Shown piece after piece: positions 8,538-16,437 of a DNA stretch of 42,590 bases. How positions within the stretch are numbered: position 1 is the first letter of the stretch; every line of letters starts with the position of its first letter. Origin of the DNA: Planctomycetia bacterium (lineage in GTDB: Bacteria; Planctomycetota; Planctomycetia; Gemmatales; Gemmataceae). The stretch lies in the NCBI GenBank assembly GCA_005799265.1, contig SYHD01000221.1:1-42590 (forward strand). The letters are read 5' to 3'. A program made the position numbers and the translations under genes. Below the pieces are notes generated by a model. That model had not been told where the DNA came from, searched no databases, and saw nothing but the letters and a program-made list of their open reading frames with translations.

Positions 8538-9668
8538 ATGAACACTGTACGAATCGCATTGTGTTTGTGCGCCGCGATCGCCTTTGCTTTCGTGCTCGCG
8601 GAGATTGAGTCGTCCGCGGCGCAAAAGAAGAAGGACGTGCCCAAGAAGAAGAAAACGCCAAAGGCCGCGCCGTTTCCGACTGGCGGCCCCTACCACGGCT
8701 ATGGCGGCGCCGCCACCGGGGGAGCAGGATATCCCACCGTCGAGGTACGCACCTATCCGGAACTGCGTGACGCTCTGCTCAAAGGGAACGCCGTCATCGT
8801 CGTCAAGGCACGCGAGATCTTCATCCCGGAACGGATCGAGTCGCAGGCCAGCAACATCACTCTCGACGGCCAAGGAGCGACCCTGCGCGGCGACGGCATC
8901 AAGAACCGCGTCATGCAGATGCTCAAGTTCCACAAGGGCCGCAACTACATCGTCAAAAACGTCCGCCTGCGCAATGCCGGCGACAACATCGCCTTCTACG
9001 GCGGCGCTCATGACATCGTCATCGATCACGTCTCCAGCACCGGCGCCGGCGACGACGGCATCACCATTTCCAACGACGCCCATAGCGCCACCATCACGCA
9101 CTGTTTTCTGGCCGGCAACACCCGCGCCATCTTCTGCAAGTATGGCAAGACTGACAAGATCACCATCGATCACTGCATCGTCAGCAAACTGTGGATGCGG
9201 GCGCCGTTGCTCGACAAGATCAAGGCGTTCGACGTGCGTAACAACCTGATCCAAGAATGGCGCGTCATGGGCATCAGGCTCTCGGGCGACAACTGCAACG
9301 GCAACATCATGGGCAACATCTTCTTCACGCCCAGCGATTCCAAGGGCGCCTTGAATCGCCGCTCCATTGTTTTCGCCAACAACCAGGGCATCGGCGACGT
9401 TTACATCGCCGACAATGATTTCCGCGGCTGCTTCGAGGCGAAGATCAAGAGCACGACCAAGACGCCGTTAGTCACGCCGCCGATCGTGCCCGCGTACAGC
9501 ACGGATCTGCCCAGGCTGGAGAAGTCGCTGCTCTCGGAAACGGTAGGCGCCGGCTGCATGCCGCGCGATACCGTTGACAAGGCATACATGGCCGTGAAAG
9601 AATGGCCATTGAACCCGGACAATCCGTTTCGCATTCCCAAGACCGGAGCACCGTTGCCGGAGCGTTGA
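8538..9668 (+). CDS. Secreted pectate-lyase-like right-handed beta-helix protein
   Basis: 376 residues with a signal peptide (cleavage near SSAAQ, about residue 29) and a Lys-rich stretch before the catalytic domain. The body is a polysaccharide lyase family 1-like parallel beta-helix: the opening GGAGYPTVEV, the typical ITLDGQGATL, then repeated rungs such as IVIDHVSST, ITISNDAHSATITHC and IDHCIVSKLW. PL1 enzymes cleave pectate by beta-elimination with Ca2+ at acidic residues on the helix surface; I cannot confirm the full catalytic set, so polysaccharide lyase is likely but the substrate is open. GGGAGGG lies upstream of the ATG, 24 bp after the sigma factor stop. Confidence 0.85.
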   Translation: MNTVRIALCLCAAIAFAFVLAEIESSAAQKKKDVPKKKKTPKAAPFPTGGPYHGYGGAATGGAGYPTVEVRTYPELRDALLKGNAVIVVKAREIFIPERIESQASNITLDGQGATLRGDGIKNRVMQMLKFHKGRNYIVKNVRLRNAGDNIAFYGGAHDIVIDHVSSTGAGDDGITISNDAHSATITHCFLAGNTRAIFCKYGKTDKITIDHCIVSKLWMRAPLLDKIKAFDVRNNLIQEWRVMGIRLSGDNCNGNIMGNIFFTPSDSKGALNRRSIVFANNQGIGDVYIADNDFRGCFEAKIKSTTKTPLVTPPIVPAYSTDLPRLEKSLLSETVGAGCMPRDTVDKAYMAVKEWPLNPDNPFRIPKTGAPLPER

Positions 9669-9697
9669 GAGAACGCCGCCAGCCGCAGATTGCAAAC

Positions 9698-11524
9698 ATG
9701 CCGACAAGCATCCACATCGACGATCTGATGCATCGCTGGGAGGACGTGCGCCGGCGCGGCGCGAAGCCGTCGCTGGAGGAGTTGTGCGCCGATTGCCCAC
9801 ACCTTGTCGCCGAGCTACGTGCGCGTATGGACGTGGTCATGGCGATGGAGCAGATCATGGGCGTCACCGATCATGATCCGCGCAAGACGATGGCCGACCC
9901 GACCGTCCCCATCGTAGCGCACGTCATGCCGGCGATTCCGGGATACGAAATTATTCGTATAATCGATCAGGGCGGCATGGGCGTCGTCTATGAAGCCAGA
10001 CAGCTCAAGCTCGGCCGTACGGTCGCGCTCAAGATGATTTCCAGCCTGCACTTGCGTGCGCAGCTCGTGGCACGCTTCAGCGCCGAGGCGGCGGCGGCGG
10101 CGCGCTTGCAGCATCCCAACTTCGTGCAGATCTTCGAGGTTGGCCAAGTCAACGGACGGCCGTTTTATTCGATGGAGTACGTTCCCGGCGGCAGCCTCGC
10201 CGAGCGTTTGAGGGGCAAGCCCTTCACGCCGCGCGACGCCGCTCAGCTTATCGAGACGATCGCCCGCGCGGTGCACGCCGCGCACGGGCGCGACATCGTG
10301 CATCGCGATCTCAAGCCAGCCAACATCATGCTGACGGCCGACGGCACGCCGAAAATCGCGGACTTCGGCCTCGCCAAGCGTCTCGACGACGATTCAGGAC
10401 ACACACACACCGGCGAAGTCCTCGGCACGCCGAGCTACATGGCCCCGGAACAGGCGGAGGGCAACAAAAGCGCGATCGGCCCGGCAACCGACGTTTACGC
10501 GGTGGGCGCCATTCTCTACGAACTCCTCGCGGGCAAACCGCCGTTTCTGGGAACGAGTCCACTCGATGCGCTGCGGCAGGTCGTGTCCACGGAGCCGATT
10601 GCGCCCTCGCAACTCGCTCCGGCGTTGCCGCGCGACCTCGAAGCGATTTGTCTGAAATGTCTGGAAAAAGCGCCGGCCCACCGCTATGTGACGGCGGAAA
10701 CGCTGGCCGATGACCTGCGACGCTTTCTCGACGGTCAGCCCGTGACGGCACGGCACATCGGTTCCCTGCAGCGGCTGTGGAAGACGATTCGCCGACGGCC
10801 GCAGGCAGTCGCCCTGGGCGGCGCGCTGGCGGTGCTCGCGCTGGTCCCGGTGTATCTTCTGAGCGAAAATTATCGTGCCCAGCAGCAAGTTCGGGCCAGG
10901 GCCACGGAGCAGGCGCCGCTGGTGCGCGAGATCCTGCAGCGCAATTGTTATGAATGTCACGGGCAGAATCCCAGGAAGATCCAGAAGTTCGACATCCTCA
11001 ATCAGCAACAACTGCTCGACTCCGCGCGCCGCTTTGTCGTGCCGGGCGCGCCGGGGGACTCGCTGCTCATTCAGCGCATCGAGGACGGTTCGATGCCGCC
11101 CGAGAAATTGGAGACGCATTTGCCGCGCGTGACCGAGGTGGAGCTGGTTCTCTTGCGCGACTGGATACTTGGAGGCGCGCCGGCCTTGCCAGCCGCGGAT
11201 ATTGCCAGCCCGGCGCCGAGCGTGGTCCCTGATTCACCGGTCGCAGCCAAGACCAAGGCGATCTTCCGGAAGCACTGCTACGAATGCCACAAGTATGACG
11301 ACGCTCAAGGCGGCATCAAGATTTTGCATCACCGCCTGCTTGTGTCGGTCCGCAAGGTCGTCGTCCCCGGCGACCCGGAAAAGTCGAAACTGTTGCAGCT
11401 CTTGACGACCGAGGACGACGAGGTGCGCATGCCGCGCGACGCCCTGCCTCTATCCGCACAGGATATCGGCACGATTCGCCGCTGGATCGAAGAGGGAGCG
11501 CCGCCGTTTCCGAAGGGCGAGTGA
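9698..11524 (+). CDS. Ser/Thr kinase fused to two cytochrome-c-like (CXXCH) domains
   Basis: 608 residues from the ATG at 9698, where the protein begins with a kinase-associated leader (DDLMHRWEDVRRRG; AELRARM). An open frame extends back to 9602 but overlaps the lyase gene. Kinase domain about 82-345: QGGMGVVYEA, K112 in VALKM, HRDLKPANI (D204), DFG (222-224) and GTPSYMAPEQ. One membrane helix lies at about 368-388. The outer part has two PSCyt1-like units, each with NCYECH or HCYECH (heme motifs 417-421 and 527-531), then VVPG(A/D)P, then MPP (466-468) or MPR (578-580). The predicted topology is a cytoplasmic kinase and a periplasmic heme-binding sensor. The stop overlaps the start of the DUF5690 gene by 4 bp, so the two are translationally coupled. 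Heme loading is inferred from motifs only. Confidence 0.93.
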   Translation: MPTSIHIDDLMHRWEDVRRRGAKPSLEELCADCPHLVAELRARMDVVMAMEQIMGVTDHDPRKTMADPTVPIVAHVMPAIPGYEIIRIIDQGGMGVVYEARQLKLGRTVALKMISSLHLRAQLVARFSAEAAAAARLQHPNFVQIFEVGQVNGRPFYSMEYVPGGSLAERLRGKPFTPRDAAQLIETIARAVHAAHGRDIVHRDLKPANIMLTADGTPKIADFGLAKRLDDDSGHTHTGEVLGTPSYMAPEQAEGNKSAIGPATDVYAVGAILYELLAGKPPFLGTSPLDALRQVVSTEPIAPSQLAPALPRDLEAICLKCLEKAPAHRYVTAETLADDLRRFLDGQPVTARHIGSLQRLWKTIRRRPQAVALGGALAVLALVPVYLLSENYRAQQQVRARATEQAPLVREILQRNCYECHGQNPRKIQKFDILNQQQLLDSARRFVVPGAPGDSLLIQRIEDGSMPPEKLETHLPRVTEVELVLLRDWILGGAPALPAADIASPAPSVVPDSPVAAKTKAIFRKHCYECHKYDDAQGGIKILHHRLLVSVRKVVVPGDPEKSKLLQLLTTEDDEVRMPRDALPLSAQDIGTIRRWIEEGAPPFPKGE

Positions 11525-12831
11525 ACACACGCATGACCGAATCGCTGACCGACGAACGCGCGCACGCGGCGGGGAACTGGCGGCTGTCAGCCTGGTGCGT
11601 CGTCGCGGCGTTCGGCGCCTATTTTTGTATGTACGGTTTTCGACAACCCTACACCGTCGCTTCGTACGAAGAGCCGTGGTGGTGGGGGATGAAAGCCAAA
11701 GATCTTCTCGTGATCGCCCAGGTGCTCGGCTATACCCTGTCGAAATTCATCGGCATCAAAGTCATCGCGGAGATGCCGCCGCCGCGGCGCATCGCGTGGC
11801 TGCTGGGATTGATCGCGTCGGCGCAGGCGGCGCTGCTGCTGTTCGCGCTCACGCCGTCGCCGTATCGCATCGTCTGGCTGTTCGTCAATGGGCTGCCGTT
11901 GGGCATGGTGTTCGGGCTGGTGATGAGTTTTCTGGAGGGGCGCCGGCACACGGAGGCGTTGACGGCGGGGTTATGCACGAGTTTCATCGTGGCCGACGGC
12001 GTGACCAAGAGCATCGGTCAGGAGTTGCTGTCGCGCGATGTATCGGAATGGTGGATGCCCGTAACGGCGGGCCTCCTGTTCGCTCCCGCGCTGTTGTTCT
12101 TCACCTGGATGCTGTCGCGCATCCCGGCGCCGTCCGCAGCCGACGTCGCCGCGCGCAGCCGACGCGCGCCGATGAACGGCGCCGAGCGCTGGCAATTTTT
12201 TCGACGTTACGCGTTCGGCTTGACGCTGCTTGTGCTGGTGTATCTGCTGGTCTCGGTGCTACGCAGCATTCGTTCGTACTTCGCGCCGGAAATCTGGCGC
12301 GGCCTGGGGATCGAGAACACGCCGAGCGTCTTTACGCAATCGGAAATTCCCGTGGGCCTGGGCGTACTTTTTCTGGGCGGCCTGGCGGTGTGCATCCGCG
12401 ACAATCGCCGGGCGTTCTATGCGGCCATGGCCCTGGCACTCGTCGGCACCATGCTCTTGGGCGCGGCGCTGCTCGGATTTCGCGCCGGGATGCTCTCGCC
12501 GCTTGCTTTCATGGTGCTGCATGGCTTGGGAGTCTTCCTCCCTTACGTGGTTTTTCATACAACCGTGTTCGAGCGTCTGATTGCCCTGACGCGCGATCGA
12601 GGCAACATCGGTTATCTCATGTACCTGGCCGACGCCTTCGGATACCTGGGCGTCGTCTGCGTACTCCTGGCGAAGAACTTGTTCGCGCCGCCGAGCGACT
12701 TTCTCGATTTCTTTGTCGCGGCCACCTGGATCGTCACGGGGGCATGTGTCGTGGGCTTGATTCCGTGTTGGCGCTATTTCGCGGTCCGCCCGGCGCCGCA
12801 AGCAGTCGTGGCGGCGACTGCCGATGCTTGA
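11521..12831 (+). CDS. DUF5690-family MFS-like transporter, possible organophosphonate carrier
   Basis: A 436-residue polytopic membrane protein with about 12 helices, in the DUF5690 family as I recognise it. The GTG at 11521 overlaps the kinase stop by 4 bp; an ATG at 11533 is the alternative. By eye it matches organophosphate:phosphate antiporters such as GlpT: first helix GAYFCMYGFRQPYTVASY with R41 where GlpT has its first phosphate-binding Arg; GYTLSKFIG (70-78), like the family's YGFSKFIMG; NGLPLGMVFG (123-132), like NGWFQGMGWP; and in the seventh helix SVLRSIRSYFAP with R248 matching GlpT's second phosphate-binding Arg. Four phosphonate-catabolism genes follow at once, so import of a phosphonate is a reasonable inference, not a demonstrated role. 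Confidence 0.85.
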   Translation: MNTRMTESLTDERAHAAGNWRLSAWCVVAAFGAYFCMYGFRQPYTVASYEEPWWWGMKAKDLLVIAQVLGYTLSKFIGIKVIAEMPPPRRIAWLLGLIASAQAALLLFALTPSPYRIVWLFVNGLPLGMVFGLVMSFLEGRRHTEALTAGLCTSFIVADGVTKSIGQELLSRDVSEWWMPVTAGLLFAPALLFFTWMLSRIPAPSAADVAARSRRAPMNGAERWQFFRRYAFGLTLLVLVYLLVSVLRSIRSYFAPEIWRGLGIENTPSVFTQSEIPVGLGVLFLGGLAVCIRDNRRAFYAAMALALVGTMLLGAALLGFRAGMLSPLAFMVLHGLGVFLPYVVFHTTVFERLIALTRDRGNIGYLMYLADAFGYLGVVCVLLAKNLFAPPSDFLDFFVAATWIVTGACVVGLIPCWRYFAVRPAPQAVVAATADA

Positions 12832-12842
12832 GTGGAGCGGCC

Positions 12843-13916
12843 ATGTCGCGTGCCATCCTATTTCACGGCCCTGGGCGTCCGTTCGAGTGCGTGCAGCATT
12901 CGACGCCGACGCCGAGCGGCCAAGAGATGCTCGTGCGCGTCACCTGTTGTACGCTGTGCGCGAGCGATTTGCATACGCACGCGGGTCGGCGCACGGGACC
13001 GATGCCGACGGTGCTCGGACATGAGATCGTCGGACGCATCGAGGGATTCGGGCCAATGGCGTCGCGGCAGGACGCGCGGCGGCGCGAACTTGCGGTTGGA
13101 GATCGCGTGAGCTGGAGCGTGACGGCGAGTTGCGCCGGCTGCTTTTATTGCGTTGATGGATTACCGCAAAAGTGCGTGACGCTCTTCAAGTATGGTCATG
13201 AACGCGCGGAGGGCGAGCGTTGCTTCATCGGCGGTCTGGCGGATCACGTGCTGCTGTTGGCCGGCACGGCGTGCTATCGCGTTCCCGAAACGCTGACGGA
13301 CACCCAGGCAGCGCCTGCGAATTGCGTGATTGCCACGGCCGCGGCGCTCGTTCGAGGGACCTCTCTAGAGGGCCGCAATGTGCTGATCTTTGGCGCCGGC
13401 GCACTAGGCTTGACGGCGAGCGCGATAGCGAGCATGGCCGGCGCAAATTCGGTGATGATTAGCGAGCCTGACCCGACGCGCCGTGAACGCGCGTCGGCGT
13501 TCGGCGCGACGCACGTTTTCGCCAATGAGTTCGACGAGTTGAAATCGCGTGTGAACCACGTCACCGAAGGTCGCGGCGCCGATCTCGTGCTGGAGCTGGC
13601 CGGCGTTCAAGCGGCCGTCACGGCAGGCTTGAAGTTGGTGCGTATCGGCGGCACGCTCGTTCTCGCCGGGACGGTTTTGCCGACGCCGACCGTCGCGCTC
13701 GATCCGGAAGCCGCGGTGCGTCGGATGCTGACGTTGCGAGGCGTCCACAACTATACGCCCGCCGATCTGGGGACCGCGCTCGATTTTCTCGCGGGACCGG
13801 GTCGGGCGTTTCCATTTGCCGAGTTAGTTGCCCGGAGCTTTCGCCTGGATGAGGTTGAAGACGCGTTCACATTCGCGCATGCTCATCCTGGTGTTCGCGT
13901 TGCCGTGGTTCCGTGA
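12843..13916 (+). CDS. Zn-dependent alcohol dehydrogenase, phosphonate-catabolism associated
   Basis: A 357-residue medium-chain NAD(P)-dependent dehydrogenase. Catalytic zinc ligands: C39 in CASDLH, then H60-E61 in LGHEIVG. Structural zinc site: C97, C100, C103 and C111 (C-x2-C-x2-C-x7-C). Rossmann motif FGAGALGL (183-190). The family resembles the proposed phosphonate-catabolism alcohol dehydrogenase (TIGR03366 as I recall it), which fits the HD, FAD and HAD genes downstream. Its substrate would be a hydroxy- or oxo-phosphonate or a downstream alcohol, which sequence cannot settle. The start at 12843 is supported by GGAG and lies 11 bp after the transporter stop; a longer open frame reading back through the transporter gene is a shadow. 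Confidence 0.92.
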   Translation: MSRAILFHGPGRPFECVQHSTPTPSGQEMLVRVTCCTLCASDLHTHAGRRTGPMPTVLGHEIVGRIEGFGPMASRQDARRRELAVGDRVSWSVTASCAGCFYCVDGLPQKCVTLFKYGHERAEGERCFIGGLADHVLLLAGTACYRVPETLTDTQAAPANCVIATAAALVRGTSLEGRNVLIFGAGALGLTASAIASMAGANSVMISEPDPTRRERASAFGATHVFANEFDELKSRVNHVTEGRGADLVLELAGVQAAVTAGLKLVRIGGTLVLAGTVLPTPTVALDPEAAVRRMLTLRGVHNYTPADLGTALDFLAGPGRAFPFAELVARSFRLDEVEDAFTFAHAHPGVRVAVVP

Positions 13917-13936
13917 CGTAGTTGAGGACTCGATCG

Positions 13937-14515
13937 ATGCAACATGCCGAGATCGTCAACCAGATCATGGAAATGTTCGCCGTCGCCGGTCAAGCCGCCT
14001 ACTATGGCGAGGCGGTGTCGCAGACGGAGCACGCTCTCCAATCGGCGAACCTGGCTGTGCAAGCGAATGCCGCGAATGAACTCATCGTCGCCGCGCTCTT
14101 GCACGACGTTGGCCACATGCTGCGCGGTTCGGATGAAACCACCGCCAAGCGTGGCATCGACGATGTTCATGAGGAACTAGGCGCTGCCTGGCTGGAACGG
14201 CACTTCGGCCCGACAGTGACAGGTCCGGTTCGCTTGCATGTGGCGGCCAAGCGCTACCTCTGCGCCGTCGATAGCGCCTATTTGAGTGGGCTCTCGTCCG
14301 CATCCCAGTTGAGCCTGAGATTGCAGGGCGGACGGTTTTCCCCCGGCGCAGCGCGCGCGTTTGAATCGGAGCCGCACTTCGTCGAGGCCGTGGCGCTCAG
14401 ACGTTGGGATGACGCCGCGAAGGTGGCGGGGCTTACGGTGCCAGGACTCGAACACTATCGGGACATGATGGAATCGGTCCTCAGTGAAGGGAGCATCGAT
14501 GTCACGGGAAGTTGA
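13937..14515 (+). CDS. HD-domain oxygenase, PhnZ/TmpB-like (phosphonate C-P cleavage)
   Basis: A 192-residue HD-domain protein of the phosphonate-operon HDIG family (TIGR03276 as I recall). PhnZ is a mixed-valent di-iron oxygenase that cleaves the C-P bond of alpha-hydroxyphosphonates. Its known residues, as I remember them, have equivalents at nearly constant offset: Y22/E25 (PhnZ Y24/E27), H32 (H34), H56-D57 (H58-D59), H78 (H80), H101 (H104), K105 (K108), R155 (R158), D158 (D161). Both the iron ligands and the Tyr/Glu gate of PhnZ are therefore present, arguing for an oxygenase and not an HD phosphohydrolase. The ATG at 13937 has GAGG 9 nt upstream. The 3' end overlaps the FAD gene by 17 bp. 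No PhnY-type hydroxylase is adjacent. Confidence 0.93.
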   Translation: MQHAEIVNQIMEMFAVAGQAAYYGEAVSQTEHALQSANLAVQANAANELIVAALLHDVGHMLRGSDETTAKRGIDDVHEELGAAWLERHFGPTVTGPVRLHVAAKRYLCAVDSAYLSGLSSASQLSLRLQGGRFSPGAARAFESEPHFVEAVALRRWDDAAKVAGLTVPGLEHYRDMMESVLSEGSIDVTGS

Positions 14516-15629
14516 TGTCGCCGTCGTCGGCGCGGGCGTCCTCGGTCTCGCCCATGCGTATCATCTCGCAAATCGCGGGTTGCGCGTCGTCGTATTCGAG
14601 CGAACGCCGGTCGCGCAGGGAGCGTCGATCCGCAACTTCGGCATGCTCTGGCCCATCGGTCAGCCGCCGGGGAAGCTCTATCGCCTTGCCCGACGTAGCC
14701 TCGAAGTCTGGCGCGGCATCTTGTCCAGTGCCGGCATCGATCATGAACCGGTCGGTTCGCTGCATCTCGCCTATCATGACGACGAGGCCATGGTTTTGAA
14801 CGAATTCGTGAGTCGCTTCGGACGCGACTATTCGGCTGAAATGCTGACGCCTGCACAGATTGTCAATCGATTCCCCGCAGTTCGCCAGGACGGCCTGCGC
14901 GGCGGCATGTTCAGCCCAGTCGAGGTGACGGTCGACGCACGCAAAACTCTGGCCGCGCTGCCGTATTGGTTGCAACGGACCTACGGCGTCGAGTTCGCAT
15001 TCGGTACCACCGTGCTCGGCTACGATTCGCCGCGCGTGGAAACGACGGCAGGCGAATGGACCGCGCCGCGCATGGTTGTCTGTGCGGGCGTTGATTTTCG
15101 CGACCTGGCGCCGCAAGCCTTCATGCAAGCCGGCCTCGTGCCGTGCAAGCTGCAAATGATGCGCTCCCAGGCTTACAGTCGCGCATGCCGTGTTGGCGTC
15201 ATGCTCGCGGCAGGGTTGACGCTGCGCCATTACCGCGCCTTTGCCGACTGCGTCAGCTTGCCCGCGCTGATCCAGCGATTCGACCGAGAGATGCCAGAGT
15301 ATGGCCGTTACGGCATCCATGTGCTTCTGTCGCAGAATTCGTCCGGCGAGCTGTTCATCGGCGATTCGCACGAATATGGCAATGTCATCGAGCCGTTCGA
15401 CAAGGCGGAGATCGACGATCTGATCCTGCGCTACCTGCATACATTCGTCGCGATCCCCGACCTGCGCATCGCCGCCCGTTGGCACGGTATCTACGTCAAG
15501 CATCCGACGGAGCCGTACGTCGTCGCCCATCCGCAACCCGGCATGATGGCGGTCGCGGGCGTCGGCGGCAACGGCATGACGCTTTCCTTTGGCCTCGCTG
15601 AGCAAACCATCGCCGACTTCGTGAGTTAG
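14499..15629 (+). CDS. FAD-dependent oxidoreductase (TIGR03364-like, phosphonate-associated)
   Basis: A 376-residue DAO-type flavoenzyme. The N-terminal dinucleotide-binding fold has GAGVLG (11-16) and the ribose-binding Glu at E34 (VVFERTP). The C-terminal GVGGNGMTLSFGLAE is the usual FAD-contacting end. Sequence and neighbours place it with the FAD oxidoreductases that recur in phosphonate clusters; members of that group have been reported to oxidise aminoethylphosphonate or N-methylated forms, which I recall but cannot verify here. The chosen ATG has GAAGGGAG upstream; the gene overlaps the HD gene by 17 bp, indicating coupled translation. The stop codon TAG lies inside the left arm of the following palindrome, so the exact C-terminus may have been set by repeat insertion. 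Confidence 0.9.
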   Translation: MSREVDVAVVGAGVLGLAHAYHLANRGLRVVVFERTPVAQGASIRNFGMLWPIGQPPGKLYRLARRSLEVWRGILSSAGIDHEPVGSLHLAYHDDEAMVLNEFVSRFGRDYSAEMLTPAQIVNRFPAVRQDGLRGGMFSPVEVTVDARKTLAALPYWLQRTYGVEFAFGTTVLGYDSPRVETTAGEWTAPRMVVCAGVDFRDLAPQAFMQAGLVPCKLQMMRSQAYSRACRVGVMLAAGLTLRHYRAFADCVSLPALIQRFDREMPEYGRYGIHVLLSQNSSGELFIGDSHEYGNVIEPFDKAEIDDLILRYLHTFVAIPDLRIAARWHGIYVKHPTEPYVVAHPQPGMMAVAGVGGNGMTLSFGLAEQTIADFVS

Positions 15630-15685
15630 CCGGAAGCGCAAGCGACGAATGCTGTGAAATTCCGTCGCTTGCGCGTCCGGCTAAC
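15625..15685. repeat. Palindromic repeat, TTAGCC...GCGCAAGC family (intergenic copy)
   Basis: Arms 15625-15650 and 15659-15685 pair almost fully (one mismatch, one bulge) around an 8-base loop. The left arm begins GTTAGCCGGAAGCGCAAGC; its TAG is the stop of the FAD gene. It is nearly identical in layout to the copy inside the DUF1549 gene at 21613-21674. Confidence 0.88.
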
Positions 15686-15697
15686 TGGAGAACGCAA

Positions 15698-16375
15698 ATG
15701 ATCGAGCTCGTCGTCTTCGACATGGCCGGTACCACGCTTTACGACGGCAATGCAGTGAGCGATTGCTTCCGCGCGGCCCTGTCCGCAGTAGGGGTGCATC
15801 CTGACCAGAACGCTGTCAATCGCGTCATGGGGTTTCCAAAGCCCGAGGCGATTCGCACGCTGGTAACGGCGGCGCAGCGTTCCTGCACCGAGCGCGAACT
15901 CGACGCTGTTCACGCCGACTTTGTGCGGCGCATGAGCGACTATTACGCAACGAATCCAGCCGTGCGCGAAATCCCAGGCGCCAGCGCCGTGTTCGCGACG
16001 CTACGCGGTCGAGGCATCAAGGTCGCCCTCAATACCGGCTTCAACCGCGCGATCGTGGACGTAATCCTCGGCCGGCTCGGTTGGACCAAGGTCGTCGACG
16101 CCACGGTCGCCAGCGATGAGGTCGCACGCGGACGGCCGTACCCGTACATGATCTTTCGTTTGATGAACCAACTCGAGGTGCTTGATTCGCGGCACGTCGC
16201 AAAAGTCGGCGATACGCCCGTCGATCTCGAAGAAGGCCACAACGCCGGCTGTAGTTTGGTGATCGGCGTGACGACAGGCAGCTTCACGCGCGAAGAATTG
16301 CTCGTGCATCGGCACACCCACCTTGTCGATTCGGTGTCTGGCGTTGCCGAGATCGTGTTGAAGACTCACGCTTGA
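15698..16375 (+). CDS. PhnX-like HAD hydrolase (phosphonatase-like)
   Basis: A 225-residue HAD-superfamily enzyme. Motif I is FDMAGTT (D8 nucleophile, A10 at the second position as in phosphonoacetaldehyde hydrolase, where most HAD enzymes have Asp). The cap carries MGFPKPEAI, with K48 at the spacing of the Schiff-base Lys in PhnX (MGxxK). Motif II is LNTGF, motif III KVGDTPVDLEEG. PhnX hydrolyses phosphonoacetaldehyde to acetaldehyde and phosphate; keeping both the D-x-A-GT motif and the Lys makes C-P cleavage more likely than simple phosphate-ester hydrolysis. The family is the phosphonatase-like group (TIGR03351 as I recall). GGAG precedes the ATG; the gene follows the palindrome by 12 bp and closes the phosphonate run. 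Confidence 0.92.
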   Translation: MIELVVFDMAGTTLYDGNAVSDCFRAALSAVGVHPDQNAVNRVMGFPKPEAIRTLVTAAQRSCTERELDAVHADFVRRMSDYYATNPAVREIPGASAVFATLRGRGIKVALNTGFNRAIVDVILGRLGWTKVVDATVASDEVARGRPYPYMIFRLMNQLEVLDSRHVAKVGDTPVDLEEGHNAGCSLVIGVTTGSFTREELLVHRHTHLVDSVSGVAEIVLKTHA

Positions 16376-16437
16376 CGCCAATGACCAACTGAATCGTACG
16401 TCTGTGGAACATGGACTCATTGCGGAAGGAACTTGAC

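Noticed and set aside
11595-12842. Extended N-terminus of the Zn dehydrogenase reading through the transporter gene
   Set aside because: The frame is open by chance; the real protein starts at 12843, where the dehydrogenase fold begins and a ribosome-binding site is present.
14502-15641. 379-residue minus-strand open frame
   Set aside because: Antisense to the FAD oxidoreductase, which has an intact GAGVLG motif and coupled start; no motif is visible in the antisense frame.
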